Shown in pieces: positions 4,944-8,459 of a stretch of DNA of 8,459 nucleotides. The notes below the pieces were generated by a model, which saw only the letters and a list, made by a program, of their open reading frames with translations, searched no databases and was not told where the DNA came from. This DNA comes from Syntrophaceae bacterium UBA2208 (GTDB taxonomy: Bacteria > Desulfobacterota > BSN033 > UBA1163): the NCBI GenBank assembly GCA_002327885.1, contig DCUS01000224.1, positions 1,826 through 10,284 of the forward strand, read 5' to 3'. The position numbers were made by a program, and so were the translations under genes. Position 1 is the first letter of the stretch. Each line of letters starts with the position of its first letter.

Positions 4944-5588
4944 ATGCAAAGGCCTATACTGACAGCAGAGATTAGAGAAGGGGTAGGAAAGGAAAAGGCA
5001 AAAAAACTCCGGGCAAAAGGCCTGGTGCCGGGTATTTTTTATGGACCGAGGTCGCAAACCATCCCTCTGGTGATCGAGTCCAAAGAATTATTGAAAGCCC
5101 TTCAAACAGAGGCAGGGGAGAACGTCTTGATTGACCTGGAACTCCGAAAGGGTGATCAGATAGACCGTAAAGTGGTCATGTTGAAGGACATTCAGATTGA
5201 CCCTCTCCAAAGGATCACCCTGCACACAGATTTTTATGAAGTGGCCATGGATGAGATGGTGACCGTGGAAATCCCTGTTCATTTGATCGGAAAACCAGAA
5301 GGAACCAAGATGGGGGGTATCCTGGAACAGGTCCGGAGAGTGATCCAGATTCAGTGTCTCCCCGGTGATATTCCGAAAAGTATTGATATCGATGTTAGCC
5401 CTTTAAAGATCGGCGATTCGATTCATGTCCAGGATATTCAAGTGGAGAAAGCAAAAATTATCTCAGAAACTAATTTCACCATCGCCACGGTCGTGCCCCC
5501 CGTGGTGGAGGAGAAAGTTGTGGAAGCAGTGGTTCCAGAGGCTGCTGAGGGGGCTGAAGCAAAGGAAAAGGAGGAGGAAAAAGAATAA
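4944..5588 (+). CDS. rplY: 50S ribosomal protein L25 / general stress protein Ctc
   Basis: This protein binds 5S rRNA in the large ribosomal subunit. The 214 residues form the long (TL5/Ctc) type: an N-terminal L25 domain at about 1-95, with KKLRAKGLVPGIFYG (20-34) and MLKDIQIDPLQRITLHTDFYEV (79-100), then a C-terminal beta domain at about 100-183 and a low-complexity Ala/Glu/Lys tail from 184 on (EAAEGAEAKEKEEEKE at the end). Acidic tails of this kind are common in long L25 proteins of deltaproteobacteria. The Shine-Dalgarno AAGGAGTGA (4932-4940) lies 3-5 nt before the ATG. pth starts 6 nt after the stop, so the two are very likely co-transcribed and translationally coupled. Confidence 0.96.
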   Translation: MQRPILTAEIREGVGKEKAKKLRAKGLVPGIFYGPRSQTIPLVIESKELLKALQTEAGENVLIDLELRKGDQIDRKVVMLKDIQIDPLQRITLHTDFYEVAMDEMVTVEIPVHLIGKPEGTKMGGILEQVRRVIQIQCLPGDIPKSIDIDVSPLKIGDSIHVQDIQVEKAKIISETNFTIATVVPPVVEEKVVEAVVPEAAEGAEAKEKEEEKE

Positions 5589-5594
5589 CCGGAC

Positions 5595-6161
5595 GTGAAG
5601 ATCATTGTGGGACTCGGAAATCCTGGAATCCGATATCGTATGACTAGGCATAATATTGGATTTCAAGTCTTAGATCGTCTGGCCGAAATAAACCATATTT
5701 CATTCCGCATCAAACGTTTCAAATCCCTATACGGAACAGGATGGATTGACTCTCAGAAGATCGCCCTTGCCAAACCCGTGACTTTTATGAATCGGAGTGG
5801 GGAGGCGGTTAAAATGGCCGCTGATTTTTTTCACCTGGGGATGGAGGATCTCGTCGTCGTTCATGATGATCTTGATCTTCCCTTCGGAAAACTTCGTTTT
5901 AAACAAAGAGGAGGGGATGGAGGGCAACAGGGAGTCCGTTCCATCGTTGAGAGCATGGGTGGAAATAACTTTTTAAGACTGAAGGTTGGCATTGGAAGGC
6001 CTCCCCGGGGAATGGATCCGACCGAGTATGTCTTGGGCACTTTTGATAAAACAGAACAGTCCCAGTTAGAGGAGATTCTTTCCCAGGCGGCAGAATCTCT
6101 CAACGTCGTGCTTTTGGAGGGACTTGAAAAGGCAATGAATCAGTTTCAGAAGAGGAATTGA
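5595..6161 (+). CDS. pth: Peptidyl-tRNA hydrolase
   Basis: Pth frees tRNAs from prematurely released peptidyl-tRNA by cleaving the ester bond. The 188 residues match the bacterial family. GLGNPG (6-11) carries Asn9 and RHNIGF (18-23) carries the catalytic His19. KPVTFMNRSG (60-69) and VVVHDDLDLPFG (87-98), with Asp91, form the active-site wall (equivalents of E. coli N10, H20, M67/N68 and D93). The segment normally written GGHNG is GGQQG here (109-113), replacing the usual His-Asn with Gln-Gln. The start is GTG 5595, 6 nt after rplY. No well-spaced Shine-Dalgarno exists: the purine-rich end of rplY lies about 20 nt upstream, so re-initiation after rplY is likely. Confidence 0.95.
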   Translation: MKIIVGLGNPGIRYRMTRHNIGFQVLDRLAEINHISFRIKRFKSLYGTGWIDSQKIALAKPVTFMNRSGEAVKMAADFFHLGMEDLVVVHDDLDLPFGKLRFKQRGGDGGQQGVRSIVESMGGNNFLRLKVGIGRPPRGMDPTEYVLGTFDKTEQSQLEEILSQAAESLNVVLLEGLEKAMNQFQKRN

Positions 6162-6213
6162 ATATCTTTTTTAAATGGGTGACGGTTGCTTCGTTGCTTC
6201 TCAGTCCGAAAGA

Positions 6214-6240
6214 GGTGGGCTAAAGAATTTTTAACCCATT
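6214..6240 (+). terminator. Possible hairpin between convergent genes
   Basis: TGGG-C-TAAA (6216-6224) pairs with TTTA-A-CCCA (6230-6238) around a short AT loop, with one C-A mismatch and two G-T wobbles at the base. T-rich sequence follows on the plus strand. It may act as a terminator for pth, whose stop is 53 nt upstream. An outer pairing, AATGGGT (6174-6180) with ACCCATT (6234-6240), competes with it. The T-tract is poor, so support is limited. Confidence 0.35.
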
Positions 6241-6256
6241 ATTCCATCATTTTATT

Positions 6257-7132
6257 TTATTCGCCCTTTTCAATTTCCATGAAGATCTTGCCGTGGTGAA
6301 AAATCCGGACCCCACCCGTTTCTTCGGAGATGACAATGGCGAGGGCATCGGTCAGACGAGTAATCCCTGCAGCGGCTCGATGACGGCTTCCAAGGCCCAG
6401 GGGAATTTCGATATTCTCACCCGATGCATCCAGGTGACGGCCCGCCGCGAGGATGACCCCATCTTCACGGATGATGAAAGCCCCATCAATCGAGGAGAAT
6501 TCTTTAACCGTCTCTTTCAGCCGGTGGTCCAAAATATTTCTTTCCTCTTCAGGATATCCCTGGAAAGGATTGATGACCATGGGATGTGAAAACTTGAGGA
6601 CCTCTTCATGTTTTCCAAGGACAAAGATGGTTCCTGCAGGTTTTCTTCCTTCCTTTCCCTCTGAGGAAAGTTCTAAGGCGAGGGTTAATAGGGTATCGAA
6701 GACTTCCGGCATGACGATTTCCGAAATGACCGGGAGATCCGGAGAGGAGATGATTTCGAACTCTTTTCCAAATTCGAGGACGAGAAGGTTGTCCAGCGCT
6801 TTGGTTTGAGGAATGCCCGAGAGGCAGACCCATTTGTCTCCTTTTTTCACCAGGCCTTTTGAGAGGGCTTGGATGATTGCCATCTTAACTTGATTAATCC
6901 GACCCAGTGGGACGTTAGGTATTCGGAGGATTTTTTTAAAGATTTCGCTGGCCTCCTGGAAAGAGGCTTCATCTTTGATGGCCAGGATCAAATCCACTTG
7001 TTTTTCTTGGCCGATTTTGGCTAAGGCTTCGTAGTCTTCAATCATATCCGCATAAAGTAAAACCCCTTTGGAATGGGTTTTTTTTGCAATGGCACAGGCT
7101 GTTTCTAACATGATCCGATTCTGCTGTTTCAC
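6257..7132 (-). CDS. Diadenylate cyclase domain (DisA_N/DAC) protein
   Basis: This protein is predicted to make cyclic di-AMP from two ATP. The C-terminal half (about 150-288) is a DAC domain: GTIFVLG (167-173), the metal-binding DGA (216-218), the ATP-binding GLGSRHRAAAGIT (246-258) with the family-defining RHR (250-252), then SEETGG (269-274). The N-terminal 140 residues differ from DisA, CdaA and CdaS: there is no membrane segment and no DNA-binding helix-hairpin-helix. They look like an alpha/beta domain with helices and strands (AIAKKTHSKGVLLYAD, VDLILAIKD) resembling the pyruvate-kinase C-terminal-like domain of archaeal DacZ-type cyclases; that similarity is my inference. The start is GTG 7132, with GGAGG (7142-7138 on the minus strand) 5 nt upstream. 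The gene converges on pth and diverges from ychF, and no c-di-AMP phosphodiesterase or receptor is in the window. Confidence 0.87.
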   Translation of the reverse strand: MKQQNRIMLETACAIAKKTHSKGVLLYADMIEDYEALAKIGQEKQVDLILAIKDEASFQEASEIFKKILRIPNVPLGRINQVKMAIIQALSKGLVKKGDKWVCLSGIPQTKALDNLLVLEFGKEFEIISSPDLPVISEIVMPEVFDTLLTLALELSSEGKEGRKPAGTIFVLGKHEEVLKFSHPMVINPFQGYPEEERNILDHRLKETVKEFSSIDGAFIIREDGVILAAGRHLDASGENIEIPLGLGSRHRAAAGITRLTDALAIVISEETGGVRIFHHGKIFMEIEKGE

Positions 7133-7250
7133 TCCTCCCTCCGTTAACCAGTTAGAGACTTTATTTTCTTTTTAGTTTATTATACAAATATTATAATAGA
7201 AATCTATAAAAAACTTGCTCTAAGATTTAATTTTTTCAATTTCATTCATT
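7133..7250. promoter_or_regulatory. AT-rich divergent promoter region
   Basis: This gap separates the divergent cyclase and ychF genes. The palindrome TATTATAATA (7189-7198) reads TATAAT on both strands, and another minus-strand TATAAT lies at 7184-7179. None has a good -35 element at the right distance, so the region probably holds promoters for both genes but the exact sites are unresolved. Confidence 0.35.
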
Positions 7251-7285
7251 TATCGCTAAGCGCTACGCCCTCTGCGCTTGGCGGT
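7251..7285. repeat. Five in-phase heptamers upstream of ychF
   Basis: Five 7-bp units run without gaps, each ending in a CGCT-like pattern (for example AAGCGCT 7258-7264, CTGCGCT 7272-7278). A T-run and GGGGG follow, and the GGGGG (7291-7295) appears to serve as the ychF Shine-Dalgarno. The end of the array resembles the sequence just upstream of prs. Confidence 0.5.
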
Positions 7286-7299
7286 TTTTTGGGGGATCA

Positions 7300-8394
7300 A
7301 TGGGGTTTCGATGTGGGATAGTGGGTCTTCCGAATGTTGGCAAATCCACTCTATTTAATGCAATCACTGCAGCCGGTGCAGAGGTGGCGAGTTATCGATT
7401 TTGCACCATTGATCCGAATATCGGGATTGTTCCTGTCCCGGATAAAAGGCTGGAAAATATTGCTAAGTTGATTCATCCCAAAAAAATGATTCCCACCACC
7501 CTGGAATTTTTTGATATAGCCGGGTTGGTCAAAGGGGCGAGCAAAGGGGAAGGGCTGGGGAATCAATTTTTGGACCATATTCGAAATGTGGACGCCATTG
7601 CCCATACGGTCCGTTGCTTCGAGAATGAAAACGTGGCTCATGACTTCGGATCGATTGATCCGATAAGAGACATAGAAGTCATCCAGACGGAGCTCATATT
7701 ATCGGATCTTCAGACCCTGGAGCGGAGAAAGACAAAGGCGGAGAAAATGCACCGTGTCGGTGCCAAAGAAGCCTCCCTGGAACTGGAAGTCTATCAAGAG
7801 GTCCAAACCGTTTTAAACCAAGGTAAGAGTGCGAGGATACTCCACATGACGGGGGAAAAGAAAACAATCTTTTCGGATCTCCACCTCCTGACAGGAAAAC
7901 CTGTTTTTTATGTTGCGAATGTGGACCAAAAAGAGTTAAGGGGAGAGGGATCCTGCTTGAAGGCAATGATAGAGTGGGCACAAAAAGAGGAAAGTAAGGT
8001 TGTGATCATCTGCGGTGATCTGGAGGCGGAACTGGCGGAACTGGAAGAAAAGGAACGAGAGGAGTTCAGAAAAGAGTTGGGCTTGGGGGGGTCGAGTTTA
8101 GAACGATTAGTTCAAGTTGGATATGAAATCCTCTCTCTCGTTACATTTTATACGACCGTCAGCTCGGAGTTGAAGGCATGGACTGTTTCAAAAGGGACCC
8201 CCTCGCCAAAAGCTGCCGGGAAAATCCATAGTGATATGGAAAGAGGGTTTATTCGTGCGGAAGTCATTTCATTTTCTGATTTTATGTCCTGCGGTTCGGA
8301 TCATGTGGCAAGAGAAAAGGGGCTTCTCCGTTCCGAGGGAAAAGATTATTTAATTCGAGACGGGGATATCGTCCATTTCCGTTTCCATGTATGA
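7300..8394 (+). CDS. ychF: Redox-regulated ribosome-associated ATPase YchF
   Basis: YchF (OLA1 in eukaryotes) is an Obg-family P-loop protein that prefers ATP to GTP, associates with ribosomes and is linked to stress responses. The 364 residues are full length. The P-loop GLPNVGKS is at 9-16, the G3 motif DIAGL at 72-76 and the altered G4-type motif NVDQ at 207-210 (the usual GTPase NKxD is absent, as expected for an ATP-specific member). A helical insertion lies at about 125-180, and the C-terminal TGS domain at about 280-364 ends in DGDIVHFRFHV. Cys35 and His114, equivalent to the redox-sensitive cysteine and catalytic histidine described for E. coli YchF, are both present. GGGGG (7291-7295) gives a 4-nt spacing to the ATG. 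The pth-ychF neighbourhood is conserved widely; here a cyclase gene is inserted in opposite orientation. Confidence 0.97.
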   Translation: MGFRCGIVGLPNVGKSTLFNAITAAGAEVASYRFCTIDPNIGIVPVPDKRLENIAKLIHPKKMIPTTLEFFDIAGLVKGASKGEGLGNQFLDHIRNVDAIAHTVRCFENENVAHDFGSIDPIRDIEVIQTELILSDLQTLERRKTKAEKMHRVGAKEASLELEVYQEVQTVLNQGKSARILHMTGEKKTIFSDLHLLTGKPVFYVANVDQKELRGEGSCLKAMIEWAQKEESKVVIICGDLEAELAELEEKEREEFRKELGLGGSSLERLVQVGYEILSLVTFYTTVSSELKAWTVSKGTPSPKAAGKIHSDMERGFIRAEVISFSDFMSCGSDHVAREKGLLRSEGKDYLIRDGDIVHFRFHV

Positions 8395-8412
8395 TATTGA
8401 GAAAGTAAAGAA

Positions 8413-8435
8413 CCCCGCCCACAGGGCAGGGCTTT
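8413..8435 (+). terminator. GC-rich hairpin after ychF
   Basis: CCC (8414-8416) and GCCC (8417-8420) pair with GGGC (8424-8427) and GGG (8429-8431) around an ACA loop, with A8428 bulged. Only CTTT follows. It lies 19 nt after the ychF stop and probably terminates it. Its architecture matches the hairpin at 2213-2232. Confidence 0.6.
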
Positions 8436-8459
8436 AAAACCTAAATGATTCAAAACCCA

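Overview
The window is about 8.5 kb of bacterial chromosome that is mostly housekeeping. Moderate GC, purine-rich Shine-Dalgarno sites, a tRNA-Gln with encoded CCA and the gene order ispE, spoVG, tRNA-Gln, prs, rplY, pth, (diadenylate cyclase), ychF suggest an anaerobic, deltaproteobacterium-like (Desulfobacterota-type) lineage. This placement is an inference from gene order and protein flavour. ispE-spoVG-prs-ctc/rplY-pth is also the Bacillus order, so the block looks ancient.

Left part (1-2330): the 3' half of a thioredoxin reductase gene is followed 12 nt later by a small exported protein of unknown function. A roughly 366-bp stretch then holds no convincing gene, only a GC-rich inverted repeat and a possible decayed reading frame. 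Next come a 78-residue cysteine-rich protein, a 72-residue Nfu-type Fe-S scaffold preceded by a dyad, and a 60-residue 2[4Fe-4S] ferredoxin preceded by a leader that can form alternative hairpins. The shared theme is thiol and Fe-S redox chemistry.

Middle part (2173-6161): a promoter and hairpin-rich leader precede ispE (isoprenoid synthesis). spoVG (RNA-binding regulator), tRNA-Gln(UUG), prs (PRPP synthesis), rplY (ribosomal L25/Ctc) and pth (peptidyl-tRNA hydrolase) follow. rplY and pth are only 6 nt apart and are probably coupled. The gaps on both sides of the tRNA carry degenerate 7-bp tandem repeats.

Right part (6162-8459): a minus-strand gene encodes a protein with a C-terminal diadenylate cyclase domain (DGA and RHR motifs) and a separate N-terminal domain. 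It converges on pth and diverges from ychF, a GTPase-fold ATPase. The ychF upstream region holds another heptamer array, and a GC-rich hairpin follows the gene.

I see no mobile element genes, CRISPR array or obvious defence system. The items most worth follow-up are the ferredoxin leader RNA, the cysteine-rich small protein, the dispersed heptamer repeats and the diadenylate cyclase architecture.
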